Source of the DNA: an uncultured Prevotellaceae bacterium
GTDB lineage: Bacteria > Bacteroidota > Bacteroidia > Bacteroidales > Bacteroidaceae
Reading direction: 5' to 3'
DNA length: 34,036 nt
Assembly (NCBI GenBank): GCA_947174565.1
Contig: CAMWJL010000017.1
Location: forward strand, 1 to 34,036
The first letter of the stretch is position 1. Each line of letters starts with the position of its first letter. Below are positions 22,956 to 32,568 of the stretch, piece by piece. Under the pieces are notes generated by a model. That model ran no database searches. It was not told where the DNA came from and saw nothing but the letters and a program-made list of their open reading frames with translations. Both the position numbers and the translations under genes were made by a program.

Positions 22956-23693
22956 TCACAGATGTTGTTGCCCACTGAAGTATGCTTCTATTTCAGAGTT
23001 GAGGAGGGCATAGTCACGATTGTAGTCTTTGATGATTTGACCATGTTCGAGAAGAGTGATGCGCGAACAAATATCAAGGGTATGAGTGAGGTTGTGGGAA
23101 GAAACGATGACTGTTGCATGTCGTTCGCGGCTGTAGGTTTCAAGCAAATATTTCATAGCCAGCTGTGAGGTGGGGTCAAGGAAATTAAAAGGTTCGTCAA
23201 GCAACAAAAGCTGGGGATGATGCAGCATGGCACCAATAATGCCAACTTTCTGTTTGTTGCCCATGGAAAGGTTGCGGATAAGGGTGCGCTGTTCGAGCAC
23301 CTCGCCATTCATGAAGCGGTCGAACTGGAGCAGGCGGTCGGTCAAAACAGCGTCAGGAATGTCGGATATTTTAGCGATGAAACGGAAATACTCTTCGGGT
23401 GTGAGATAGTCAATCAAGAATCCTGTATCGACAAAGGCTCCAGTATAAGCCTTCCATGCCTCGCTCTTTGCGGTGTCGCATGAAACATTGCGACCATGAA
23501 TCAGCCCATCCACTGTGACACTTCCCGTATCGGTCTTCAATAAATCGAGAATGACACGGAAAAGAGTGGTTTTCCCTGCTCCATTGTTGCCCACAAGACC
23601 GATGATTTCGCCACTATGAATAGCATAGTGGGCAATGTTGAGCACTTGCTTCTCTCCGAACGATTTAGTTAAGTTTTCGATTGTTAAGTTCAT
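22956..23693 (-). CDS. ABC transporter ATP-binding protein
   Basis: The 245-residue cytoplasmic ATPase has Walker A GLVGNNGAGKTTLFR (near residue 36), the signature RNLSMGNKQKVGI (near 144), Walker B LLLLDEPFNFLDP and the switch His in VIVSSHNLTH. It belongs to the type that pairs with large membrane subunits rather than with a separate binding protein. The partner is the DUF5687 permease 10 bp upstream in the same operon. The substrate is unknown. It is the last gene of the ftsK-lolA-permease-ATPase operon. The ATG at 23693 gives the usual short start MNLTIENLTKSFG. Confidence 0.95.
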   Translation of the reverse strand: MNLTIENLTKSFGEKQVLNIAHYAIHSGEIIGLVGNNGAGKTTLFRVILDLLKTDTGSVTVDGLIHGRNVSCDTAKSEAWKAYTGAFVDTGFLIDYLTPEEYFRFIAKISDIPDAVLTDRLLQFDRFMNGEVLEQRTLIRNLSMGNKQKVGIIGAMLHHPQLLLLDEPFNFLDPTSQLAMKYLLETYSRERHATVIVSSHNLTHTLDICSRITLLEHGQIIKDYNRDYALLNSEIEAYFSGQQHL

Positions 23694-23703
23694 GATGTTT
23701 CTA

Positions 23704-25212
23704 TTATCTGGAACCTCGGAAGCCTTCCATATTCTGATATCTCCGTTGCATAAAACGCTGATACAGATTTTTCAGCCAAAACGGATGAGACACAGTACCA
23801 ACCAACCCTGCGGATGCCATCGCAATGGCGGTGATGTCATCTCCCCAAAGGTTGACCAACAACCACATAATCAGCATGGGTACAAACAGGGCAAAACCCG
23901 ACATGAGCATCTGCACTTTGGTGTCTCGCCCCGAGCGTGTCAATTTTTTGTTGAGATGGATGGTCGAGTCGTTATAGACGGCTAACTGGAACATGAACGG
24001 AAAGACGATGCCTGTGGTGAAGAACAAACACCCTACAGCTGTCATCCACGTCATTTTTCCTTCCATGATAGGCATGAGTGAGAAGAGGAACGGGACAAGC
24101 AACATCAGGCATTGGAAATAGTATTTCGCCTTCAACAATGAGAGCACTGTCTCCTTGTGTACCATAAGCCCGTCAATGTAGTTACCTTCTGGACACATAA
24201 TGGTGGTGAGGGTCATTACTCCCAAGCAGTTGAAACAATAAACACAGATGAAGATGCGCATGAAGGGGAAAGAATCATACAAATCTGAAAAAGAAAAAAG
24301 TGTACATAGCATCAGCATGCAACCAGTACCAATGAGAAACTGCTTACGCACGACTAAATTGCGCAGCGTGGATTTAATCTCCAATTTAAGATATTCACCA
24401 ATAATGCCGAATTTGTCAAGGAAAACCATATTGCGCGTCTTAAAAGACTGAATCACCTCGGCTTTGGCTATCTCCACATAAATCGCCACATACTGCAAGC
24501 GATAGTTGACATAATAAAGAGGCATTACTACTACAGCGAAACCAATCCAACAGAGGATATTCCATTGACAGAAACCACGCATGAGACGAATGGTGGTTTG
24601 GAAGAGCCACGGGGTATGTTCATCGAAGAAAATGCCCCAATATATCAGCAGCACATAAATGAACAGCGGAATAAGGATACTGGGAACATTGCGGTTGACG
24701 AGTGTACGCCAAAACAGATACCAATAACTATTGAGAATGAACATAAGCCACCAACCCAAGATAAAGCCAACAAAACCTACAAAACCATAAAATTGTGGAA
24801 TTGCCATTACTCCAAAAGGCACGAAGAAAAAAGCCCAAAAGAAATTATAAGGTTGTAACCCCATACGGAACAGGAAGGTGTGCAGCATGAGTCCTGTCGG
24901 AATGTTGAGCAACTTGTATTGCTTAATATTCTGAGCAGGTGTTTCCTGCAAGACAAAACGCATGAGAAAATCGACAAGCAGAAACCATATCATGCCACCA
25001 TCAATCCAGTCAAAAGCTTCAAGAGAAGAATGCTCGAAGAGAGTATAGCATGATACACCAAGCACACTCAGATACACCGCCATGAAAGCAATGAAAACAT
25101 AGCCAAAGAGCTTCATCACCATATTCTTCTCGAACATCGGGTGGCGACGCGACTGCAGGTGCTGGTTGTGAGCAAGCACCTTATATAAGAAATATGCCCT
25201 ATAGAGATTCAT
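23704..25212 (-). CDS. DUF5687 family ABC permease
   Basis: This 502-residue membrane protein matches the Bacteroidota DUF5687 family of ABC-2-like permeases. It has roughly a dozen hydrophobic helices, for example at about 34-55, 74-90, 138-160, 180-195, 215-235, 290-310, 330-350, 360-385 and 430-470. A long cytoplasmic region near 235-285 carries FKTRNMVFLDKFG...LEIKSTLRNLVVRKQFL, typical of the family. The ATPase partner follows 10 bp downstream. The transported substrate is unknown. It lies 18 bp after the LolA-like gene, which suggests a link to envelope or lipoprotein traffic, but shared transcription is the only evidence. Confidence 0.9.
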   Translation of the reverse strand: MNLYRAYFLYKVLAHNQHLQSRRHPMFEKNMVMKLFGYVFIAFMAVYLSVLGVSCYTLFEHSSLEAFDWIDGGMIWFLLVDFLMRFVLQETPAQNIKQYKLLNIPTGLMLHTFLFRMGLQPYNFFWAFFFVPFGVMAIPQFYGFVGFVGFILGWWLMFILNSYWYLFWRTLVNRNVPSILIPLFIYVLLIYWGIFFDEHTPWLFQTTIRLMRGFCQWNILCWIGFAVVVMPLYYVNYRLQYVAIYVEIAKAEVIQSFKTRNMVFLDKFGIIGEYLKLEIKSTLRNLVVRKQFLIGTGCMLMLCTLFSFSDLYDSFPFMRIFICVYCFNCLGVMTLTTIMCPEGNYIDGLMVHKETVLSLLKAKYYFQCLMLLVPFLFSLMPIMEGKMTWMTAVGCLFFTTGIVFPFMFQLAVYNDSTIHLNKKLTRSGRDTKVQMLMSGFALFVPMLIMWLLVNLWGDDITAIAMASAGLVGTVSHPFWLKNLYQRFMQRRYQNMEGFRGSR

Positions 25213-25230
25213 GACAGAATCCTTAGAGGA

Positions 25231-25836
25231 CTATCGAAGGTCAACAACTTCTGCCTTGGGATAGTTCTTCTTGTTGAACTGGAATGTGGATGCCTGATAC
25301 TTCTGATTCTTCAAGAAGGAATTGCAGTAAATGACCGTCGTTGCTCCTTTTGAAGTAGTGAGTTGGATGCTACTGGGCAAATGAGTGGATTTGTTGATAC
25401 GAATTACTACCCACTTGTAGGCACTGGATTCTTCACCACTCAGAACCACCTCGTCTTCCTTACCCGTGCTATTCCCCATGCGAGCTGTGTAACCATGCTT
25501 GTAGAATGTCAAGAAGGCATAAGGATTCATCTTAGCGACTTCTTCCACGGTGGGAGTCGTCACATTCACTTCTTCATTCTTCTTGATGTAACTCCACATC
25601 GTTTTGCCATCGAACCATGTGATTCGACCTGCCATATTCACTACAAACTTTTGCCCTTGCAACTTAATGTAGCCAGTCGAAGAAGTTCCATTGGCTTCAT
25701 AAGTAAAGCCAATCTTTGTGTTACCAGCAGCTTTCAATGTTGCTGCCGTCTTGTCAAGTATCTTGCCTGCCTCCTGCCCTTGAACAGAGATACAGATGGC
25801 AACCAAACAAGCGAATACAAATACGAGTCTTTTCAT
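25231..25836 (-). CDS. LolA-like periplasmic lipoprotein carrier
   Basis: The ORF track's first codon is a TTG at 25845; the ATG at 25836 gives 201 residues starting MKRLVFVFACLVAICISVQG, a good signal peptide with cleavage near QGQ. The mature part resembles LolA: GKILDKTAATLKAAG at the start, then FTYEANGTSSTGYIKLQGQKFVV, WFDGKTMWSY and ATTVIYCNSF. LolA carries outer-membrane lipoproteins across the periplasm in an open beta-barrel half. Bacteroidota have several paralogues, so some members may carry other lipids. It is 20 bp downstream of ftsK, an arrangement known from other bacteria with lolA next to ftsK, which supports the call. Confidence 0.9.
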   Translation of the reverse strand: MKRLVFVFACLVAICISVQGQEAGKILDKTAATLKAAGNTKIGFTYEANGTSSTGYIKLQGQKFVVNMAGRITWFDGKTMWSYIKKNEEVNVTTPTVEEVAKMNPYAFLTFYKHGYTARMGNSTGKEDEVVLSGEESSAYKWVVIRINKSTHLPSSIQLTTSKGATTVIYCNSFLKNQKYQASTFQFNKKNYPKAEVVDLR

Positions 25837-25865
25837 TTCTATCAAAATTATTTCATTTACATTTC

Positions 25866-28487
25866 TTATCCCAAAGTCTTGAGCAAACCTTCAAGTGTAA
25901 GAGTATCTTTGATGAGAACCTCACGAGGTTTACTACCTATTTGTGCCCCCACAACACCCATCTTCTCCAACTGATCCATAATCTTGCCTGCACGATTGTA
26001 ACCAATGGAAAAGTTGCGTTGAATCATCGAGGTGGAACCACTTTGATTGCTGACCACAAACCGAGCAACATCACTAAACATCGGGTCAAGATGTCCTTTA
26101 TCCACAGAACCCATTCCTGCTCCACCATCGCCCTCTGCATCAACAACTTCTGGCAGATACATCGGATGAAGGAATCCTTGTTGAGCCGCAATGAAATGGC
26201 AGATGTCATTCACTTCGGGCGTATCGACAAAAGCACACTGCACACGTACAGGTTCACCACCTTGTAGATAGAGCATATCACCCTTGCCAATCAACTGATT
26301 AGCGCCTCCACGGTCAAGAATCACACGCGAATCCATCATTGATGACACTTTGAAGGCAATACGTGTTGGGAAGTTCGTTTTAATAGCACCGCTAATAATG
26401 CTGGCTTGTGGACGCTGTGTCGCAATAATCATGTGGATGCCGACAGCACGAGCCAACTGCGCAATACGGCAAATCGGAAGTTCAACCTCCTTGCCCGCTG
26501 TCATAATAAGGTCACCAAACTCATCGACAATCACGACAATGTAAGGCATATATTCGTGACCATGCTCTGGATTCAGTTGGCGGTTCTTGAATTTCTCGTT
26601 ATACTCCTTGATATTACGCACATGGGCACGCTTCAAGAGGTCGTAACGCGAATCCATCAATTGACACAGCGAATTGAGAGTCTTCACCACCTTCTGTACA
26701 TCAGTGATGATACAATCTTCTTCTTCTTCAAGACGTGCCAAAAAGTGGTTCTCTATAGGGCTGTATATACTAAACTCCACCTTCTTCGGGTCAACCATCA
26801 CGATTTTCAGTTCCGATGGATGATTCTTATAGAGTAATGATGTCACAATAGCATTCAAACCGACCGATTTACCCTGACCAGTTGCACCTGCCACCAAAAG
26901 GTGGGGGGCTTTTGCCAAGTCGAACATGAACACCTCGTTGCTAATGGTCTTTCCCACTGCACAAGGCAACTCCATCTTGCTCTCCTGATACACACGGCTA
27001 TTGATAACACTCTCCATCGACACGATAGTCTTCTTCTTATTCGGCACCTCTATACCAATCGTTCCCTTGCCTGGGATTGGCGCAATGATGCGAATACCTT
27101 CTGCAGCCAATGACAAAGCTATATCATCTTCGAGGTTGCGAATCTTACTGATACGTGTTCCCTCTGCTGGAACTATCTCATAAAGTGTGATGGTAGGACC
27201 TATTGTTGCTTTGATACTGGAAATTTCAACACCAAAATTCTTCAAAACATGAATGATACGGTCCTTGTTTGCATTCTGCTCAATCATATCAATCTGAGGA
27301 CCTTGGTCATCAGCCTTTCTCAACAGGTCAAGCGTAGGGTACTTATAAAACTCCAAATCTAACTTGGGGTCATAAGGAGTATTGATATCACCACGCACAA
27401 TGTCGCCATCGCCCTTATCCGTTTCATTGACTTCTACAATCAATCCACCTTCATCAATTCCATTTCCTTCATCCACACAAGGCTCTGATGGTAATGTGGA
27501 GACAGGAGTATTTTCGAGGGAAACGTGCATCACATCATCTTCACCATTAGGTATATCATCGACAATCTCTGTTACAGGATTTGTATATGAACTCTCTACA
27601 GGCACATTCGTCTCTGTCTCATCAGGATTATCGAAATCAAGTACAGTAGTAGGATTTTCATTTTCCTCATCCCTCGCTGTTTTTACCGAAGTAACGCGTT
27701 CCTTTGTTTCCTCGGTCTTGTCATCCTTTCCATCAAGCACAGCCCCATCATTCTCATAAGCATATTTATCTCCCCCCTCTTCGTCATCCCGTCCTACAAA
27801 ATGTTTCAAGCGCTCTGAATTTATCTTCTTCAACACATTCATTCTGAATGCTTTACGGATAATCTCAATGGTTTTAGCACTAAGATAAACCAAATACAAT
27901 ACAGCCGTAATCGCCAACACAGCCAATAAGCCAGGAGTACCAACAACCTGCGTAAGAATACTCACAACATTGATACCATGATTACCACCCAACTTGATAA
28001 ACGAGCCCTCGAATGCAGGAAACAAGTAACCAAATGCAGCCAAGAATACACTCAACCACAACATTAAAAGAGTGAAAAGAATGAATTTACGAAGCAATGT
28101 GAACTTGAAACTACGCATCAACCTCAAACCAAGCATGACTGTATAAGGCAGCATGATGAAAGAAGCCAAGCCAAACAAATCATTCAAGAAAAAATAGGCA
28201 ACAATCGCTCCCAACGAGCCACATGCGTTTTTGTATTGCAAAGTTTTATTAAACGGGTCAGCACCTTGTTCCAAAAGACTGTAATCCGCCTCACCTGTCA
28301 ACAAATAAGAAATGAAGGCTACAAACATAAAAAGAGCCATCAACACCAAACATAATCCTACAACGAAAGAGAAAATCTCCCCCTTACCAAACCCTGTAAA
28401 GAAATCGCCTGTTGTCAATTTCTCTTGTTGTACCGCACCGTTAGTGGCTTTCCTGCCATTACGCGAAGCCTTTCTATTTGTAGCCAT
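25866..28487 (-). CDS. ftsK: DNA translocase FtsK/SpoIIIE
   Basis: The ORF track begins at a TTG (28532) that sits in the promoter -7 box, so the true start is the ATG at 28487 (MATNRKASRNGRKAT), giving 873 residues. Four or so N-terminal membrane helices anchor the protein at the septum. A low-complexity acidic linker (about 255-365) follows, then the RecA-like motor with Walker A GATGQGKSVGLNAI near residue 530, Walker B IVVIVDEFGDLIM, and a C-terminal gamma winged helix (SGSTSMIQRNFSIGYNRAGKIMDQLEKMGVVG) that reads KOPS-like signals. It segregates chromosome termini and drives XerCD resolution. It heads the operon ftsK-lolA-DUF5687-ABC ATPase. Confidence 0.97.
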   Translation of the reverse strand: MATNRKASRNGRKATNGAVQQEKLTTGDFFTGFGKGEIFSFVVGLCLVLMALFMFVAFISYLLTGEADYSLLEQGADPFNKTLQYKNACGSLGAIVAYFFLNDLFGLASFIMLPYTVMLGLRLMRSFKFTLLRKFILFTLLMLWLSVFLAAFGYLFPAFEGSFIKLGGNHGINVVSILTQVVGTPGLLAVLAITAVLYLVYLSAKTIEIIRKAFRMNVLKKINSERLKHFVGRDDEEGGDKYAYENDGAVLDGKDDKTEETKERVTSVKTARDEENENPTTVLDFDNPDETETNVPVESSYTNPVTEIVDDIPNGEDDVMHVSLENTPVSTLPSEPCVDEGNGIDEGGLIVEVNETDKGDGDIVRGDINTPYDPKLDLEFYKYPTLDLLRKADDQGPQIDMIEQNANKDRIIHVLKNFGVEISSIKATIGPTITLYEIVPAEGTRISKIRNLEDDIALSLAAEGIRIIAPIPGKGTIGIEVPNKKKTIVSMESVINSRVYQESKMELPCAVGKTISNEVFMFDLAKAPHLLVAGATGQGKSVGLNAIVTSLLYKNHPSELKIVMVDPKKVEFSIYSPIENHFLARLEEEEDCIITDVQKVVKTLNSLCQLMDSRYDLLKRAHVRNIKEYNEKFKNRQLNPEHGHEYMPYIVVIVDEFGDLIMTAGKEVELPICRIAQLARAVGIHMIIATQRPQASIISGAIKTNFPTRIAFKVSSMMDSRVILDRGGANQLIGKGDMLYLQGGEPVRVQCAFVDTPEVNDICHFIAAQQGFLHPMYLPEVVDAEGDGGAGMGSVDKGHLDPMFSDVARFVVSNQSGSTSMIQRNFSIGYNRAGKIMDQLEKMGVVGAQIGSKPREVLIKDTLTLEGLLKTLG

Positions 28488-28529
28488 CAAAAGGTTTTCT
28501 TTATCTATCAGAAGGTTGTGAAAAACGTG

Positions 28530-28537
28530 CAAAGATA
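28530..28537 (-). promoter_or_regulatory. -7 box TATCTTTG of the ftsK operon
   Basis: The minus strand reads TATCTTTG (28537-28530), consensus TAnnTTTG. GTTG lies 20 bp upstream, one mismatch from the -33 TTTG. The start would be near 28523, 36 nt before the ftsK ATG, which rules out the TTG at 28532 as start codon. Confidence 0.65.
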
Positions 28538-28590
28538 ATTATTTTCAGATATATTTACAACATTTGCCCGATTTAATCGAAACTTGTCTC

Positions 28591-29871
28591 CTATTTATAC
28601 TTTTCCAATGCTCGCAACTCCCTACCCTTATTCAATTTGAAATAAGTTTCTCGAAGCCCCGACAACCACAAATCACGATTTTCCTCATCGAACTTCCTCG
28701 CCTTTTCAAATGCTGCACAAGATTTCTCGTACAATCCAGTAATAGCCTTCTTCGTTGTTGTGTAACTCGGGTCGGATAATGGCATATTAAAATGCACATA
28801 AGCTTCTTGTGCCTCATGCAGATAAATATTTCCTAATGCTGAATACGATTCTGCATCATCAGCCTTAATCTCCACACATCGTTCAAATGAAGCCAATGCT
28901 GCATCATATTGTCCCAACAGCATCTGTTCCTTTCCCATCATATACCAATAGTCACGTGTATTAGGATACAACTGAGTCATTCTCTGAACTTTACACAATG
29001 CTTCGTCAAATTGTTCTGTATCATTATAATATTTTACCAATGCCATCAAAAAGTAGTTCACATCTGGGTATGCATCAAAACCTTGTTCCAGCAATGCCAG
29101 CATGGCAACATCGTCATGCAATTCGGCAGCAGCTTTTGAACCTATCTCCAGTAGTCGTGCTCGTACACTCTCATCACCCAAACTTTCTGGCAAATAGACC
29201 ATCGTAGCAGCATTGTTTCCTGACGCATAAGCACTTAAAACAGCCAGCACGGCTACTTCTGTTTGGTCATCATTCCAGTCAGCAGCCTCTTTCGTAGTCG
29301 ATAGAAATTCCGATGACTTTGCCCTTGCATACATATCAAAAAAGCGGAAAGCTTGGGCATAATTCTTTTTCCGATAGTGGAACTTACCAGCATTCAGCAA
29401 GTTCTTCATATAAGGCAGCACCAGAAGTCCCGCCCCTGCACGTAACTTTGGTTCTGCCTTTTTACCCATCGCACGCCTTTCATGTAGCCGTGCTTGCTCC
29501 ACACTATCACACTTCAACCCCATGGCATAGAGGTCATACATATAATTAAAGTATCTAACAGTATCGGGATTGGATTTAAGATAAATCTTTCTATTTTCGA
29601 TTCCAATCAGTTCGTTTAACGCATCCATATTGTATCGATACAGTTGTGGATCGGCAGCAGCTTCCGTATAAGTTACTATCGCATTTTCTATTACCTGTCG
29701 CGCTTTGGTATAATTTTTTTCCTTCATACAAGTACGATAGGACTTCATCACAGCCGATTTCTTATACAACGTAGCAGACTTTTGGGTATCTCCACTTGAT
29801 TGACCACTAACCATGGCAGGACTCCATGCCAGCACCGACAACAGCATTAGCAATATAGAATATCTCTTCAT
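28591..29871 (-). CDS. Secreted TPR-repeat protein
   Basis: The ORF track starts at 29898, inside a palindrome; the ATG at 29871 gives 426 residues beginning MKRYSILLMLLSVLAWSPAM, a good signal peptide with cleavage near VSGQ. The mature protein is helical with TPR motifs in the C-terminal half, for example PDVNYFLMALVKYYNDTEQFDEALCKVQRM, DYWYMMGKEQMLLGQYDAALASFERCVEI and ESYSALGNIYLHEAQEAYVHF. TPR proteins scaffold complexes; the partners are unknown, and a periplasmic location is inferred from the signal peptide. Proteins of this plan are common in Bacteroidales. It lies between the glycogen genes and the ftsK operon, 103 bp from the latter with its own promoter between, so it is probably its own unit. 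Confidence 0.88.
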   Translation of the reverse strand: MKRYSILLMLLSVLAWSPAMVSGQSSGDTQKSATLYKKSAVMKSYRTCMKEKNYTKARQVIENAIVTYTEAAADPQLYRYNMDALNELIGIENRKIYLKSNPDTVRYFNYMYDLYAMGLKCDSVEQARLHERRAMGKKAEPKLRAGAGLLVLPYMKNLLNAGKFHYRKKNYAQAFRFFDMYARAKSSEFLSTTKEAADWNDDQTEVAVLAVLSAYASGNNAATMVYLPESLGDESVRARLLEIGSKAAAELHDDVAMLALLEQGFDAYPDVNYFLMALVKYYNDTEQFDEALCKVQRMTQLYPNTRDYWYMMGKEQMLLGQYDAALASFERCVEIKADDAESYSALGNIYLHEAQEAYVHFNMPLSDPSYTTTKKAITGLYEKSCAAFEKARKFDEENRDLWLSGLRETYFKLNKGRELRALEKYK

Positions 29872-29888
29872 TTTTTGTATGAATGGAA

Positions 29889-29919
29889 ATTGCATCATCC
29901 CATTATGGGATGATGCAAT
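29889..29919. terminator. Perfect 15-bp-arm palindrome between glgP and the TPR gene
   Basis: ATTGCATCATCCCAT, one T, then the exact reverse complement fill 29889-29919. In RNA this is a 13-bp stem with a 5-nt loop. On the minus strand it follows the glgP stop by about 55 bp and is followed by TTTCC, a poor U tract. It may end the glycogen transcript or act as an mRNA-stabilising hairpin. Confidence 0.6.
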
Positions 29920-29973
29920 CGTTACACAATAAAATTCTGTTTATCTGTCAATTAAACTTACTTTCAAAACGGA

Positions 29974-32541
29974 TTAGTTAAACCACTTCACATAGCAGAA
30001 GTCTTGGCGATGTGGCAGGTCTGCGTTCTTTGGATACATACGATATGCAACCTTAAAACTACCTGCACTCGGGATGACGTGAGTACCCTCGAACGTATAG
30101 AGATTACCCTCACGCTTCGTCACTGTGAGTGGCTCGATTTGGCTGATGTATTCACGACCATCCTCATCGCAGAAGATAGTAACAAGCTCAAAGCCAACAA
30201 CATCATCTAGTCCTTGTTCATCAATGACATACTTAAACTTATACTTCTTTCCTGAAAGCACGTCACCCTTCAGCATGTCTTCTTCCTTCTCAAACGAAAC
30301 AATCTTGATGTCGTCCCAACGCGAAGCCACAAGTTCCTTCCATGCTACAATATCTTTTGCTTTCTTGTAGTTGTCTGCAAAGAGTACTTTACGACGCTCT
30401 GCCAATGGGCAATAGAACTTTGTGAAATAGTCATCAAGCTGACGTTTCATCGTGTAGTGAGGAGCAATCTGAGCAATAGAGTTCTTCACTGTCTGAATCC
30501 AACCCTCTGAATAGCCCTTCGAGTTGCGAGCATAGTAGAGAGGCAGAATCTCGTTCTCAAGGAGTGAATAGATGGTAGCCGCATCAAGTTGGTCTTGCTG
30601 TTCCTGATTTTGGAATGTTCGCTTCTCTGTGAGCGCCCATCCTGCACCCTCACGATAGCCTTCAAGCCACCAACCGTCAAGCACGGAGAGATTGACAACA
30701 CCATTCATCAATGCCTTTTCGCCTGATGTACCAGAAGCTTCCAATGGACGTGTAGGTGTATTCATCCAAATATCTACACCTGTCACGAGACGACGAGCGA
30801 GCTTCATGTCGTAGTTCTCAAGGAAGATAATCTTGCCAAGGAATTCTGGACGGCGGCTAATCTCGTAAATCTTCTTGATAAGACCCTGACCTGCACCATC
30901 AGCGGGGTGTGCCTTACCAGCAAAGAGAAACTGCACTGGATAGTTAGGGTTATTGACAATCTTAGCCAAACGATCAAGGTCGCTGAAAAGAAGATGCGCA
31001 CGCTTGTAAGTGGCAAAACGACGAGCAAAACCAATGGTCAGCGCATTAGGATTGATTTTCTCAACAATAGACACAATACGTGATGGGTCTCCCTGATGCT
31101 TCAACCAATCTTCTTTGAAAGCCTTCTTGATGTAGTCAATCAACTTAGCTTTCAATGCCAAACGGGTGTTCCAGATTTCCTGATCTGGGACATTATAAAT
31201 AGCTTCCCAAATCTTTTCGTTCGATTGGTCACTGAGGAAAGACTTGTCAAAGGCTTTTGCATACACACTCTTCCACTCTGAAGCCGTCCAAGTTGGCATG
31301 TGAACACCATTAGTCACATAGCCCACATTGTCAAGTTCCTCGGGGAAGTAGCCCTTCCAAATTCCATTGAACATATCCTTAGACACTTTGCCATGAAGCC
31401 AGCTCACTCCGTTCACCCATGAGCATGTGTTACAAGCAAATGTCGACATACAGAAGCGTTCACACTTATCGTCAGGGTTCACACGACCCATACCCATGAA
31501 ATCATCCCAACTGATGCCCAGCTTCGCAGGATACTGTCCCATATACTTACCAAAGAGAGACTCGTCGAAGTAATCGTGACCAGCAGGCACAGGAGTGTGT
31601 ACTGTATAGAGAGAAGAAGTACGAACAACCTCCAATGCTTCGTTGAAGCTCATACCGCTTTCCACATATTCAACCAAACGCTGTACATTAGCCAAGGCTG
31701 CATGTCCCTCGTTGCAGTGGATGATGTCCTTCTTGATACCTAACTTATTGAGCAACAGCACACCACCAATACCGAGCAGAATCTCCTGCTTCAAACGGTT
31801 CTCCCAGTCACCACCATACAAAGCGTGTGTGATAGAGCGGTCATAATCCGAGTTCATATCGTTATCGGTGTCAAGCAGATAGAGCTTTACACGACCAACA
31901 TTTACACGCCATACAAGTGCGTGAACAGTATAGTTGTTATAAGGAACATCAACCACCACTTGATTGCCGTCTGCGTCAAGTTCACGCTCAATAGGCAGCG
32001 TTGGGAACACCTGTGCCTCATAGTTAGCCACCTGTTGACCTTCCATCGAAAGTGTCTGAGTAAAGTAGCCATAACGATAGAGGAAACCAACAGCACAGAA
32101 GTCGATATTAGAGTCAGATGCCTCCTTCACATAGTCACCAGCAAGGATGCCAAGACCACCTGAATAGATTTTCAGCACATGGCTCAAACCATACTCCATA
32201 CAGAGGTAAGCCACCGAAGGGCGTGTGCTGTCAGGCTTCACGTCCATATAGGCACGGAACTCCTTGTAAATCTTATTTATACGGTTAACAATATTCTTGT
32301 CAGCTGCAATTGCTTCCAGCTTTTCATAGTTCATACGGCCAAGAAAGAGCGCAGGGTTCTGCTGGACATTGTGCCAAAGTTCTGGATCCATATCATAAAA
32401 GAGATGACCCACTTCGTTGTTCCATGACCACCACATGTTGTGAGCAATCTCGTTCAGCGGCTCAAGAGCTGCTGGCACAGAGGAACTCACGCTGATTTCA
32501 CGCCAATTGGGATTGTTTGCGTTACTTGCCTTAATTCTCAT
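29974..32541 (-). CDS. glgP: Alpha-glucan (glycogen) phosphorylase, GT35
   Basis: The 855-residue enzyme releases glucose-1-phosphate from glycogen or maltodextrin with phosphate. It is the DUF3417-containing bacterial type: an N-terminal segment ([14 protein letters not shown]) precedes the GT35 core with [23 protein letters not shown] and [11 protein letters not shown]. The PLP-binding Lys609 lies in [14 protein letters not shown], in place of the E. coli EASGTSNMK. The C-terminal region beyond about 720 is a family-typical extension of beta structure. The ATG at 32541 is supported by the typical start [17 protein letters not shown]. It lies 27 bp downstream of the glycogen synthase gene, so synthesis and breakdown genes are co-transcribed, as in other Bacteroidales. 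Confidence 0.95.
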   Translation of the reverse strand: MRIKASNANNPNWREISVSSSVPAALEPLNEIAHNMWWSWNNEVGHLFYDMDPELWHNVQQNPALFLGRMNYEKLEAIAADKNIVNRINKIYKEFRAYMDVKPDSTRPSVAYLCMEYGLSHVLKIYSGGLGILAGDYVKEASDSNIDFCAVGFLYRYGYFTQTLSMEGQQVANYEAQVFPTLPIERELDADGNQVVVDVPYNNYTVHALVWRVNVGRVKLYLLDTDNDMNSDYDRSITHALYGGDWENRLKQEILLGIGGVLLLNKLGIKKDIIHCNEGHAALANVQRLVEYVESGMSFNEALEVVRTSSLYTVHTPVPAGHDYFDESLFGKYMGQYPAKLGISWDDFMGMGRVNPDDKCERFCMSTFACNTCSWVNGVSWLHGKVSKDMFNGIWKGYFPEELDNVGYVTNGVHMPTWTASEWKSVYAKAFDKSFLSDQSNEKIWEAIYNVPDQEIWNTRLALKAKLIDYIKKAFKEDWLKHQGDPSRIVSIVEKINPNALTIGFARRFATYKRAHLLFSDLDRLAKIVNNPNYPVQFLFAGKAHPADGAGQGLIKKIYEISRRPEFLGKIIFLENYDMKLARRLVTGVDIWMNTPTRPLEASGTSGEKALMNGVVNLSVLDGWWLEGYREGAGWALTEKRTFQNQEQQDQLDAATIYSLLENEILPLYYARNSKGYSEGWIQTVKNSIAQIAPHYTMKRQLDDYFTKFYCPLAERRKVLFADNYKKAKDIVAWKELVASRWDDIKIVSFEKEEDMLKGDVLSGKKYKFKYVIDEQGLDDVVGFELVTIFCDEDGREYISQIEPLTVTKREGNLYTFEGTHVIPSAGSFKVAYRMYPKNADLPHRQDFCYVKWFN

Positions 32542-32568
32542 AATGTTATAAATTGATTTTATAATTTA

